Shown: piece after piece, positions 44,359-52,949 of the stretch
How positions within the stretch are numbered: the first letter of the stretch is position 1
How the letters are laid out: each line of letters opens with the position of its first letter
Assembly: GCA_965247615.1 (NCBI GenBank)
Contig: OZ252022.1
Span: forward strand, 2,914,001-2,978,000
DNA: 64,000 nucleotides
DNA from: G965197715 sp965247615
Lineage (GTDB): Bacteria > Chloroflexota > Dehalococcoidia > Lucifugimonadales > UBA1127
Direction of reading: 5' to 3'
Position numbers and translations under genes: made by a program
The notes under the pieces: model-generated
The model's input: only the letters and a program-made list of their open reading frames with translations
Databases searched by the model: none
Told to the model about the DNA's origin: nothing

Positions 44359-45084
44359 TCAGCTCATGGAGGAGAGGTGGGGGTTGGGCTGCCGCTCCTG
44401 GCCTCGGGACCTCCACTGCTCCGCTCTCCTCCGATACAGATAGACGGCGTCATGAATGCCGGGCCACGTTGGGATGCGGACGACGTCGTCCATTTGCCAG
44501 TGCTGCTTGAGTTCCTCGTGAAACGCCTCATCCGCGGTGCATCCCTGGTCGCCGACGAAGACGACGCGGTCGCCCTGGAAGGCTGCCAGCGCCCAGTGGG
44601 CCATGGGCCTGCCGTAGGGCGGCCAACAGAGCAGAAGGGCCTGGTGGTCGACGTACTTCCCCACGGCCTCCACTGCGTCCAGCCGCTCGACGGGGGAGAA
44701 GCGGCCCGGCTGAACAGGAAAGCCGCTGGGTAGTCTTGCCTTCACTCCGGGCGGCGGCGCAGCCCAGCTGTAGTCGTCGGTGGCGGTGACGGACACGCCC
44801 CACGCGCTGAGCAGGCAGGCCCACAGGCCATTGCCCGCGCCGATCTCTAGCACGCGCCGTTCGCCCACGAAGTCTCGGACCCGGCCGATGGCCTCCGTCG
44901 TCGGGACAGCCCAACCATAGAGGCGCATAAAGGTCCGGCGGCGGCGAACTTCTCGAAGGAAGTGGATGGGCCATGCGGGGCCCCACCGGCGAGGCCGCTT
45001 GGCGGGGCCGTGCTCAGCGATCTCGTCGAGCACGTCGGCCGCGGTCTGGGGGACCGGGGAAGCGTTCTCTGGCGGCATCGTCAT
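44359..45084 (-). CDS. SAM methyltransferase-like protein
   Basis: A 241-residue protein of unknown substrate. A Rossmann SAM-binding site VLEIGAGNGLWACLLSAWG and an acidic strand-2 end (VSVTATDDYSW) are clear. The later segments LLLCWPPYGRPMAHWALAAF and GDRVVFVGDQGCTAD are typical of a viral/eukaryotic-like N-6 methyltransferase-like protein family annotated only by fold. It converges with the SDR. Confidence 0.75.
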   Translation of the reverse strand: MTMPPENASPVPQTAADVLDEIAEHGPAKRPRRWGPAWPIHFLREVRRRRTFMRLYGWAVPTTEAIGRVRDFVGERRVLEIGAGNGLWACLLSAWGVSVTATDDYSWAAPPPGVKARLPSGFPVQPGRFSPVERLDAVEAVGKYVDHQALLLCWPPYGRPMAHWALAAFQGDRVVFVGDQGCTADEAFHEELKQHWQMDDVVRIPTWPGIHDAVYLYRRRAEQWRSRGQERQPNPHLSSMS

Positions 45085-45147
45085 TACGCGGTCTGTGGGT
45101 CGTCGCGGACCGCAGGGTGGAGGGGCTGGCGCGGCGGGCGGCGGGCG

Positions 45148-45600
45148 CTAAGAAACACGGGCGGCGATCCACCGGAGGAGCCGCCAGGGCCAGGCGCTGC
45201 TGACGATGTCCACGTTGTAGCTGCAATCCTGGAAGTCGTCGCCACTCACCGGTTTGCCATAGGGGAAGCCGCGGCATGCGTTGGGTCTGTCATCGTAGGC
45301 GGTGCAGAAACCCTCGCCGTTCTCCATGCGGGTGAACCGGGAGCAGCGGTACTGGTGGGTGTAGCCATCGGCGGCGGCGGCGTTCACTCTCCCCGTTGGC
45401 TCCAGGGCCGCGATCCACGCGATGAACCTTCGATTCTCCTCCCGCCATTCCCTGGAGGGATTCTCGACGCCGGAATTGGCGCCCGAGAAGGACGTGAGCT
45501 TATCGGGGCTGGGCATCCACAGCCGTTCGCAGCAGGCCCCGCAGCGATTGCAGGGGATTCGCTCGAACTCCGCCCATGTCACTCTGGGCCGCTGGTCCAC
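45148..45600 (-). CDS. YkgJ-family cysteine cluster protein
   Basis: A 150-residue protein with the CxxC-CC metal site (IPCNRCGACCERLWM), a distant CSRF and a C-terminal CRGFPYGKP plus CSYNVD, as in the YkgJ/UPF0153 (zinc/iron-chelating) family. Function in the cell is unknown. It is next to the methyltransferase gene on the same strand, 63 bases apart. Confidence 0.85.
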   Translation of the reverse strand: MDQRPRVTWAEFERIPCNRCGACCERLWMPSPDKLTSFSGANSGVENPSREWREENRRFIAWIAALEPTGRVNAAAADGYTHQYRCSRFTRMENGEGFCTAYDDRPNACRGFPYGKPVSGDDFQDCSYNVDIVSSAWPWRLLRWIAARVS

Positions 45601-45760
45601 GGCGCGCCTCCTGTGCCCATTCTAGCGCAGGCGGCGGTTCCCTGGATAGGCGGCGGGGCGGGAAGCCGCGGAACGAGGGCGACTGGGCCCGAAGCAACAG
45701 GGCGAGGCCCCCAAGGCCTCATCCTGTGTCCCCGCGACCGAGGATCAGGGACGCTGTTTG

Positions 45761-46933
45761 CTATCGCGGGCTTCCCAGTGGCGCGGCGGCGTCCCGCGAC
45801 ACGTTCATGTCCGACAGAGACTCCGCCAGCTTGGTGTCGATGATGCCGTGGTCCGGGTCCCTGACCACGGCCAGGGGGTCCTCGCCGCGTTGGACCTTCT
45901 CGATGTTCTCCCCGGTGACGCGCCGGAACAGCACGATGCCCCGGTCCGAGTAGCTCAGGTTCTCGAGGGAGCGGTTGGCGATGGGCCCCTGCGTCTCCCA
46001 CGCCATGTGGTCCTGCGCGGCCACCGAGTTCAGGAGCATCCGGGTGTTGGGGTGAAGCGCCTCGGGCGGGTCCTTGAAGGGCGGCAGGTAGTCCACGCGC
46101 ACGTCCCCCTCGTCGTCGATGATGCTGCCGTCCTTGGTGGGCTCAAAGCGCACCCGGATGTGCATGGTGTGCGTGTCGTCGATGGGGATGCGGTACTGGA
46201 GGCCGTTGGCCTGGCGGAGAATGTTGGGGAAGATGAGCGGGTGCTCATCCATGAGGCCGTTCTTGTACAGGCGCTTCTTCAGGAGGCCGTAGGAGACGAT
46301 GGAGAACTCGACGCTCTCCACGTCGTCGGTGAAGCCGCGCGTGGTGCTCACGGGCACGCGGCCCCGGCCGGTGAGCTCCTGGTGCAGGATCTCCAGGTGT
46401 GCCGGGTCTATGGAGTTCTCCATTGCCTGGAACCAGTTGCAGTCCAGGCGGGGGAGTATCTCCACCTTCCTGCGGCCGTCCTTGCGAGCCAGGACGTCGT
46501 ACCTGGGCATGGCGGGTGCGGGCAGGGGGCCCATGTAGGCCCAGAAGAGGCCCACGAACCGTTGCACCGGGTACGCCCTCTGCTGCACTGTCCGCAGAAT
46601 GGCGTCGTTGCGCTCCGGCGGCGTCTCCAGGATGCGGCCCTCGGTGTCGTAGAGCCAGCCGTGGTAGGCGCAGGAGATGCCGCGCTCCTCCACGCGGCCG
46701 TAGAGCAGGGACGCCCCGCGGTGGGAGCAGCGGTCCGCAAGGAGCCCCACGCGGCCCGATCGGTCTAGGAAGAGGACCAGGTCTTCACCCAGGACGCGGA
46801 CGAACTTGGTGGGGCTCTCCGGGGTCAGCTCCTGGGCAGCGGCGATGGGATGCCAGTAGCGGCGGAGGAACTCGCCGGCCGGCTGGCCCGGCCCGACTCT
46901 GGTGAGGAAGTCGTTCTGTTCTATCGTGAGCAT
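45761..46933 (-). CDS. Rieske non-heme iron oxygenase (paralogue A)
   Basis: A 390-residue ring-hydroxylating-type oxygenase. The Rieske centre is CSHRGASLLYGRVEERGISC then AYHGWLYDTEGRI. The mononuclear iron site has AMENSIDPAHLEILHQEL, the canonical D-P-x-H-x4-H. It opens MLTIEQNDFLTRVGPGQPAG and is preceded by GGAGG on the minus strand. It shares most of its residues with the oxygenase at 48520-49701; the MFS gene lies between them. This family includes phthalate-/vanillate-type demethylases; substrate unknown. Confidence 0.92.
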   Translation of the reverse strand: MLTIEQNDFLTRVGPGQPAGEFLRRYWHPIAAAQELTPESPTKFVRVLGEDLVLFLDRSGRVGLLADRCSHRGASLLYGRVEERGISCAYHGWLYDTEGRILETPPERNDAILRTVQQRAYPVQRFVGLFWAYMGPLPAPAMPRYDVLARKDGRRKVEILPRLDCNWFQAMENSIDPAHLEILHQELTGRGRVPVSTTRGFTDDVESVEFSIVSYGLLKKRLYKNGLMDEHPLIFPNILRQANGLQYRIPIDDTHTMHIRVRFEPTKDGSIIDDEGDVRVDYLPPFKDPPEALHPNTRMLLNSVAAQDHMAWETQGPIANRSLENLSYSDRGIVLFRRVTGENIEKVQRGEDPLAVVRDPDHGIIDTKLAESLSDMNVSRDAAAPLGSPR

Positions 46934-47087
46934 TCTTGCGCCTCCGTCCACGTCGATGCGGGGTGTTGACCCCCGAATTCCGATGGTTGGATTGTGTGCG
47001 GGGGGCCGCCGCCTGTCAAGCACCGTCCCGGATGGCGCGGTGTGGCTCGGGGCGCGCTGCGCCGGGTTCGCCCCGGAGAGCGCTTTG

Positions 47088-47116
47088 TTGACGCGCCTCC
47101 CTGGGCGGCGTAGGAT
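47088..47116 (+). promoter_or_regulatory. promoter of the MFS gene
   Basis: TTGACG (47088-47093) and TAGGAT (47111-47116) are 17 bases apart; the MFS start is 27 bases downstream. Confidence 0.6.
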
Positions 47117-47142
47117 GGCGCAAGCCTTCCCATGAGAGGCGC

Positions 47143-48435
47143 ATGGAGCCCACGGTACGACCCAAGCCGCGCACCGGCAGAAGGATCTTCTACGGCTGGG
47201 TCATCGTTGCAGTGGCCTTCGCCGCGGTGTTCAGCGAAGCCACCACACGCAACTTCCTCCTCTCCGTATTCGTCGTCCCCGTGTCGGAGGAGTTCGGCTG
47301 GAGCCGCACGGTCTTCACGGGCGCCATCGCCATCGGCTCGGCCCTCAGCTCCCTCATCGCCCCCTTCGTGGGGCCCATTATCGACAAACGCGGCCCCAAG
47401 GGCGTCATCGTCGTGGGCGTCGCCATCACGAGCGCCGCCTTCATGGGCCTGGCCTTCGTGCGCACCGTATGGCAGTTCTACATCCTGCTGATCCTGGCCC
47501 GTGCGATATCGTCGTCAACTGTGCTGATGGGGGCGATGGTGGCCGTGGCCAACTGGTTCGTGCGCCGCCGGGGCCGGGCCATCGCCCTCAGCCGGTCGGG
47601 GACGTGGGTCGCCATACCGCTGTTCATTCTCATGGCGCAGCTGATTGCGGCCTCCTCCGGGTGGCGGGTCTCCTGGTTCGTGATGGGCGCCGTCACGCTG
47701 GTCCTGGCCATTCCGCCAACGCTCCTCTTCATGAAGCGGCGCCCCGAGGACGTGGGACTGCTGCCCGACGGTGATACAGCCGAAGGCGATGGCTCCCAAT
47801 CGCCGGCAGGCCGCCAGGGCCACGCGGGCGCCGAGGAGTCCTGGACGCTCGGGGAGGCCGTGCGCACCCGGTCGCTCTGGCTGCTCATCGCGGCCCACGC
47901 GCTGGGGGGCATGGTCGTGCAGGGCGTGAACCTGCACGCGCTGGCGTCCCTGGTTGACCGGGGACTGCCGGGGGCCACAGCCGCCGGGGCTACGAGCATG
48001 GCCCTCATCGCCAGCGGCGGCGGCACTCTGGGCTGGGGCTTCGTCTTCGAGCGGTTGGGCGCCCGGTACACGTCGGTCCTCATCTACGTGGGGACGGCTG
48101 TGGGCATGGTGGCCCTGATGGTGGCGAACAGCGTGCCCGCGGCCTATGTGTATGCCGTGGTCTACGGCTTCTGCTTCGGCGGGTTCCGCATCCTGGAGCA
48201 CATCGTCTACGCGGACTACTTTGGCCGCCGGCACCTGGGGACGATCACGGGGTTCACGCGGCCCTTCCACGTCGCCACGAACGCGGCCGGCCCGCTGCTC
48301 GCCAGCCTGGCCTACGACATGCAGGGGAGCTACTCACTGGCCTTCACCGTCTACCTGGTGTCGTTCATTGTGGCAGCGGGGCTGATGCTGTTCGCGTTCC
48401 AGCCGCGAAAGCCGGTTGCGCTGGCGCAGGCCTAG
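47143..48435 (+). CDS. major facilitator superfamily transporter
   Basis: A 430-residue, 12-helix transporter of the oxalate/formate antiporter-like (MCT-type) group. It begins RRIFYGWVIVAVAFAAVFSE, with EEFGWSRTVFTGAIAIGSAL and the MFS loop IIDKRGPKGVIVVG, and a mid-loop Pro/Gly-rich linker (about 205-235). Being flanked on both sides by Rieske oxygenase paralogues, it probably takes up their organic-acid substrate or exports a product. That link is inference from position. Confidence 0.88.
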   Translation: MEPTVRPKPRTGRRIFYGWVIVAVAFAAVFSEATTRNFLLSVFVVPVSEEFGWSRTVFTGAIAIGSALSSLIAPFVGPIIDKRGPKGVIVVGVAITSAAFMGLAFVRTVWQFYILLILARAISSSTVLMGAMVAVANWFVRRRGRAIALSRSGTWVAIPLFILMAQLIAASSGWRVSWFVMGAVTLVLAIPPTLLFMKRRPEDVGLLPDGDTAEGDGSQSPAGRQGHAGAEESWTLGEAVRTRSLWLLIAAHALGGMVVQGVNLHALASLVDRGLPGATAAGATSMALIASGGGTLGWGFVFERLGARYTSVLIYVGTAVGMVALMVANSVPAAYVYAVVYGFCFGGFRILEHIVYADYFGRRHLGTITGFTRPFHVATNAAGPLLASLAYDMQGSYSLAFTVYLVSFIVAAGLMLFAFQPRKPVALAQA

Positions 48436-48460
48436 ACGGGAAAGCCCCCGTGCCAAAGAG

Positions 48461-48483
48461 AAGGGGGCCTCAGCGGCCCCCTT
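48461..48483. terminator. bidirectional terminator
   Basis: AAGGGGGCC (48461-48469) and GGCCCCCTT (48475-48483) form a perfect 9-bp stem with a 5-base loop, placed exactly between the convergent MFS and Rieske genes. Confidence 0.75.
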
Positions 48484-48519
48484 CCTTCCGTCAGCCTTTC
48501 GATCGGCGCCGCTGCCCCG

Positions 48520-49701
48520 CTACCTCCAAGTCTTGGCGACATCGGACACGGCGGCGGCAGGGTCACGGGACTGCTTCTGCTCGTCGATGGTCTCGGCCAG
48601 CTTGGTGTCGATGAATTCGTGGGGCTCGCGCACGACGGCGAGGGGGTCCTCGCCGCGCTGGACCTTCTCGATGTTCTCCTTGACGACGCGCCGAAAGAGG
48701 ACGACGCCTCGGTCCGAGTAGCTCAGGTTCTCGACGGAGCGGTTGGCGATGGGCCCCTGCGTCTCCCACGCCATGTGGTCCTGCGCGATGACCGCGTCGA
48801 GGCGCATCCTGGTGTAGGGATGAAGGGCGTCGGCGGGGTCCTTGTAAGGCGGCACGTACTGCACGTCGGGCTCAGCGTCGCCGGTGACGACGCTATCGTC
48901 CTCGTTGGGCTCGAAGCGCACGTGGACGTGCCACGTATGGGTGTCGTCAATGGGAACGCGGTACTGGAGGCCGGTGCCCTGGCGGAGGATGTTGGGGAAG
49001 ATGATGGGGTGCTCGTCCATGAGGCCGTTCTTGTAGAGGCGCTTCTTGATGATGCCGTAGGTGGTGAGATAGAACTCGAAGCTCTCCACGTCGTCGGTGA
49101 AGCCGCGCGTGGTGCTCACGGGCACGCGGCCCCGGCCGATGAGCTCCTGGTGCAGGATCTCCAGGTGTGCCGGGTCTACGGAGTTCTCCATGGCCTGAAG
49201 CCAATTGCTGTCCAGGCGGGGATGCACCACCACCTTCTGCACGCCGTCCCGGCGCATGAGCACGTCATACTTGGGCAGCTCGGGTGCGGGCAGGGGGCCC
49301 ATGTAGGCCCAGAAGAGGCCCACGAACCGCTGAACCGGGTACGCTTTCTGCTGCACGGTCCGCAGAATGGCGTCGTTGCGCTCCGGCGGCGTCTCCAGGA
49401 TGCGGCCCTCGGTGTCGTAGAGCCAGCCGTGGTAGGCGCACGAGATGCCGCGCTCCTCCACGCGGCCGTAGAGCAGGGACGCCCCGCGGTGGGAGCAGCG
49501 GTCCGCAAGGAGCCCCGCGCGGCCCGAGCGGTCCAGGAAGAGGACCAGGTCTTCTCCCAGGACGCGGACGAACTTGGTGGGGCTCTCCGGCGTGAGCTCC
49601 TGTGCAACAGCGATGGGATGCCAGTAGCGGCGGAGGAGCTCGCCCGCTGGCTGGCCCGGCCCGACCCTGGTGAGGAAGTCGTTCTGTTCTATCGTGAGCA
49701 T
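48520..49701 (-). CDS. Rieske non-heme iron oxygenase (paralogue B)
   Basis: A 393-residue close paralogue of the oxygenase at 45761-46933, colinear from MLTIEQNDFLTRVGPGQPAG to the end. Rieske motif CSHRGASLLYGRVEERGISC and the iron site AMENSVDPAHLEILHQEL are intact. Differences concentrate in the substrate-pocket part (HPRLDSNWLQ, FEFYLTTYGII, PNEDDSVVTG), which suggests a changed substrate after duplication. The ATG at 49699-49701 follows GGAGG; the open frame to 49869 is not part of the protein. Downstream it ends at the terminator hairpin. Confidence 0.92.
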   Translation of the reverse strand: MLTIEQNDFLTRVGPGQPAGELLRRYWHPIAVAQELTPESPTKFVRVLGEDLVLFLDRSGRAGLLADRCSHRGASLLYGRVEERGISCAYHGWLYDTEGRILETPPERNDAILRTVQQKAYPVQRFVGLFWAYMGPLPAPELPKYDVLMRRDGVQKVVVHPRLDSNWLQAMENSVDPAHLEILHQELIGRGRVPVSTTRGFTDDVESFEFYLTTYGIIKKRLYKNGLMDEHPIIFPNILRQGTGLQYRVPIDDTHTWHVHVRFEPNEDDSVVTGDAEPDVQYVPPYKDPADALHPYTRMRLDAVIAQDHMAWETQGPIANRSVENLSYSDRGVVLFRRVVKENIEKVQRGEDPLAVVREPHEFIDTKLAETIDEQKQSRDPAAAVSDVAKTWR

Positions 49702-49885
49702 GTTCCCGCCTCCTTCTGCCGTACACGCGCGCCCCGGGCAACGAAAGACGCTGACGCCGCATCGGTCTGTGCCCCCGATTATTCGCCGGCGGTGGGCCGG
49801 TGTCAACCGGCGGGGACCGGCTGCGCCGGTTGGCTTTCGCACAGTGCCCCGGTGGTAGAATGAAGCCACTCCACCCTATGCCCGT

Positions 49886-49968
49886 GCCGGGGTGGCGAAA
49901 AGGAAGACGCGGCGGACTTAAAATCCGCTGCCCGCAAGGGCGTGTGGGTTCGACCCCCTCCCCCGGCA
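49886..49968 (+). tRNA. tRNA-Leu (anticodon TAA)
   Basis: Class II tRNA: acceptor GCCGGGG/CCCCGGC, anticodon loop CTTAAAA (TAA), long variable arm, T-arm GTGGG-TTCGACC-CCCTC with one mismatch. CCA is encoded at 49969-49971. Confidence 0.92.
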
Positions 49969-50196
49969 CCACGCCTGCACATCCCCCAAGGGCGCTGCTT
50001 CATGGGTGGCGATGCTGGTGCCTGGAGCAACAGGGTGTCATCGCGGGAGCCGTGGACCCGCGGGGGCAGTGCGTGGGGCTGCTCTGGGCCTGGAGCCTGC
50101 ATTGGCCCGGGCAATGGGGCCGAAGTAGAGTTGTGCCCGGCTATACTGACGCGGAGAGAACAGCTGCCATCCGACGCTGAGGAATGACGAAGCAAG

Positions 50197-50457
50197 ATGT
50201 TCTGGCTACTGCTCATAGGCGTTGTCGCGGCACTGGCTCTGGCGCAGGTCTTCTTCGACATCGGGTCGCCGCCGGTTGGCGTGGTCCTGCGCGTTGCCGG
50301 GCTGGCCCTCCTGTTGATCATGGCGTGGCGGGCCCTGATGGCGGGGCTGCTCCTGATGCGCCGCAACAACTGTCCTCGGTGCGACTACCGCCTGTTCCCC
50401 GGGTCCAACATCTGCATGTCATGCGGGTTCGTAAAGGAGGACCAGCAGGAGTCCTGA
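50197..50457 (+). CDS. small membrane protein with zinc ribbon
   Basis: An 86-residue protein. Two hydrophobic segments (FWLLLIGVVAALALAQVFF and VLRVAGLALLLIMAWRAL) are followed by a basic stop-transfer (MRRNN) and a CPRC...CMSC zinc ribbon. It could anchor a regulator or redox partner at the membrane; function unknown. It stands alone between a tRNA and a dead IS. Confidence 0.6.
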   Translation: MFWLLLIGVVAALALAQVFFDIGSPPVGVVLRVAGLALLLIMAWRALMAGLLLMRRNNCPRCDYRLFPGSNICMSCGFVKEDQQES

Positions 50458-50541
50458 GGCCCCATCCCATCGAGACCGGCCCCGGCGCGATGTCAACGGG
50501 GGTGGGGTGCGCCCCGCACGTGCGGCCAGCCCCCGGGACCT

Positions 50542-51409
50542 TCAGGTCGGCGGGACGGGGAGTGTCACAACGTCCAGCCAGCCTCTTGCCTCGTACGGCA
50601 GCCCGGCGGCCTCACGCGGCGTCGAGCCCATCAGGGCTGGATGCGGGCGAACGAGGTTGAAGTGGACTCGCCAGCAGAATGCGACCTGATCGATGGCTGC
50701 CTCCGAACGGACAGTCCCAAGAATTCTCCGGCGCTCCCGGAGCATGCCTTGGACGTTCTTCACCTCAATGCCCTCGATGGAGCCTGCGGCCGAGAGCAGC
50801 TGCGCTGAACGTATATGCCTGAGGTCCGCGCCGTAGACCTTGTCGACCGCCTCAAGCAGGGACCGGGAAGCATCGCTCACGAGCGTGAGCGGCTGCTCCA
50901 GTGCCAGGGGCGCGGCCTTGCGCAAAAAGGTCTCGGCCGCCCTGGGTCCGGCTGCGGGAGACGTGCGTGGCGATGAGGTAGAGGCTCTTGGCGTCGATGG
51001 CATCCCATACCCACAGGATCCGCGGGCTCCTAGCGGAAGCGGGGTTGCGGGGAGTCCTGATGAGTGTGCGCAGGAGCAACCAGACGGGCCCCCAAGCGGC
51101 GGGCGCGCGCATGGCCCTGTCCGCTTTGGCCGCGTACTTGACAGCCCACCCGAAGATGCGGGAATGGGAGGGCAGGGCCCCGAAGACCATCTGATGGTGC
51201 CGTTCAATGCTGCGAAGAGGCCAACCTTGGGAGAAGTGGTCGAGCGCTGAGGCGATGACCGGCGCCGAGTACCGCATGCCCACGGGGGCGCCGGTCGGCA
51301 GGAAGGTGCGGCCGCAGGCTTTGCAGAGCAGCCGGGGACGGCCGACAGATGTGCGCCCCTAGCGGATCGCGCTCTGGGACCCGCAAAGCTTACATGAGAC
51401 CGATTCCAT
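50542..51409 (-). pseudogene. degenerate IS6/IS240-like DDE transposase
   Basis: The minus-strand remnant begins with a zinc ribbon (CKLCGSQSAIR, then an in-frame TAG, then CKACGRTFLPTGAP). The HTH follows (SALDHFSQGWPLRSIERHH). The DDE domain is split by a frameshift: WVWDAIDAKSLYLIATHVSR is in one frame and PLTLVSDASRSLLEAVDKVY plus HFNLVRPHPALMGSTPREAA in another. A stop codon and at least one frameshift make it inactive. It lies only about 40 bases from the left arm of the large inverted repeat. Confidence 0.75.
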
Positions 51410-51530
51410 TGCCGCCGCCTTCCTCACTCACGCGTTGCTCGGGGGGAGCGAAGCTGGGACCCGGCGCCCGCCATGCCACCCGGGCCGGGGGGCGCCAACA
51501 CGGAGGTGCCAGGAATACGATGGTTTCGAT

Positions 51531-51559
51531 TTGACAAGATTTCGCCCCTAGTGTATCAA
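51531..51559 (+). promoter_or_regulatory. promoter inside the repeat arm
   Basis: TTGACA (51531-51536) and TATCAA (51554-51559) are 17 bases apart, about 80 bases upstream of the amidohydrolase. The same promoter exists in the other arm. Confidence 0.5.
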
Positions 51560-51640
51560 ATGCGTTACAGCCTTTGGCGTCGGCGTCGAAAGGCTGGGAT
51601 GAGCAGCTTTGTATAGGCGGTTCCGCACGGGAGGACGGGC

Positions 51641-52783
51641 ATGGCGAAGAACGGGTTCAAGGTGATCGACAGCGACCTGCACATCATGGAGCCGGTGGAC
51701 CTGTGGGAGCGCTACATTGATGGGCCGTTCCAGGCCGCGGCGCCCCGGGGGACGGCGGCCAGCGCCTCAGACCTGAACCTGCTCCACCCCGACGGCCGGA
51801 TGTGGGGGCGGGACCCCATCCGGGCCCAGCCCACGGGTCGGCCGCGGGGGCGGAGCGCGGACGTGAACGAGGAGCGGTTTGGGGAGCACTTCCGGCGGGG
51901 GTACAGCAACCGGGTGCAGTTGGAGGCCATGGACACGGAGGGGATAGACGTGGGGGTGATCTACCCCAGCCGGGGGCTGCACGCGCTGGGGGAGCCGGAG
52001 ATGGACCCCCCGCTGGCGGCGGCGGTGGCGCGGGCGTACAACAACTGGCTGTACGACTTCTGCCAGGCGGACCCGGGGCGGCTGCTGGGGGCGGGGATGG
52101 TGTCGGTGTTCGACATTGAGGACGCGGTGGCGGAGAGCCGGCGCGCGGTGGAGGAGTTGGGGTTTCGGGCGGTCTTCCTGCGGCCCAACATCGTTGGGGG
52201 GCGCAACTGGTACGACGCCTACTACGAGCCCCTGTGGTCGGTCCTGGAGGAGCTGGGGGTGCCGCTGGGGTTCCACGAGGCCATCTTCACCGCGCTGCCC
52301 CAGGTGGGGTCCATCTTTGGGGCGAACTTCATGCTGCGCCACACCTTCTGCCACCCGGTGGAGCAGATGCAGGCGGTGGCGGCCTTCGCGGCGGGGGGCG
52401 TCTTCGCGCGGCATCCGGGGCTGCGGGTGGCGTTCCTGGAGGGGAACTGCAGCTGGCTGCCCTTCCTGCTGTGGCGGATGGACGAGCACTGGGAGCAGAG
52501 CGGGGACGTGTGGGCGCCGGAGCTGACCATGGCGCCGAGTGCCTACTTCAAGCGGCAGGGGTACGCGTCGGTGGAGGGGGACGAGGAGCCGGTGAAGTAC
52601 GTGATCCAGGACATGGGCAACGAGAACCTGGTCTTCTCCACGGACTACCCGCACGGGGACTCCAAGTACCCGGTGGCCGTGGAGCGCTTCCTGGACCTGC
52701 CCATCACCGACGACGACAAGCGCAAAATCCTCTGGGATAACTGCGCCGCGATGTACGGCATAGTCGAGGCGGTGCCGGCCTAG
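51641..52783 (+). CDS. amidohydrolase-2 family metal hydrolase (repeat copy 1)
   Basis: A 380-residue TIM-barrel enzyme of the ACMSD/amidohydrolase_2 family (decarboxylases and hydrolases of aromatic or cyclic acids). Metal ligands are expected in VIDSDLHIMEP (D-x-H), GVPLGFHEAIF, and FSTDYPHGD. It lies wholly inside the left arm of the inverted repeat and is almost the same as the gene at 61062-62204. RBS GGGAGGACGGGC precedes the ATG. A second, distinct amidohydrolase follows on the same strand. Confidence 0.9.
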   Translation: MAKNGFKVIDSDLHIMEPVDLWERYIDGPFQAAAPRGTAASASDLNLLHPDGRMWGRDPIRAQPTGRPRGRSADVNEERFGEHFRRGYSNRVQLEAMDTEGIDVGVIYPSRGLHALGEPEMDPPLAAAVARAYNNWLYDFCQADPGRLLGAGMVSVFDIEDAVAESRRAVEELGFRAVFLRPNIVGGRNWYDAYYEPLWSVLEELGVPLGFHEAIFTALPQVGSIFGANFMLRHTFCHPVEQMQAVAAFAAGGVFARHPGLRVAFLEGNCSWLPFLLWRMDEHWEQSGDVWAPELTMAPSAYFKRQGYASVEGDEEPVKYVIQDMGNENLVFSTDYPHGDSKYPVAVERFLDLPITDDDKRKILWDNCAAMYGIVEAVPA

Positions 52784-52949
52784 GAAACAGCGTCAAAGCA
52801 TCTCACCAGGGCTGCTGGCGCGCAGCGCTGTTCTGGGCGCCTGGCAGTCAGTAAAGGTTAGTTTGAGGGGCGCGCCAAGCCCTTTTCGGTGTAACACAGG
52901 CCTGGAAAGGCCCATCTGCAGAGAGCCGGATGAAGCGGAGGGGACACCC

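Larger units (their letters stand above)
51451..52792 (+). repeat. left arm of a 1.34 kb inverted repeat
   Basis: Nearly identical in reverse complement to 61053-62392. The match begins at AAGCTGGGAC, covers the promoter, leader and the whole amidohydrolase gene, and ends 9 bases after its stop (GAAACAGCG). Only a handful of base differences exist, including three amino-acid changes. Confidence 0.93.
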
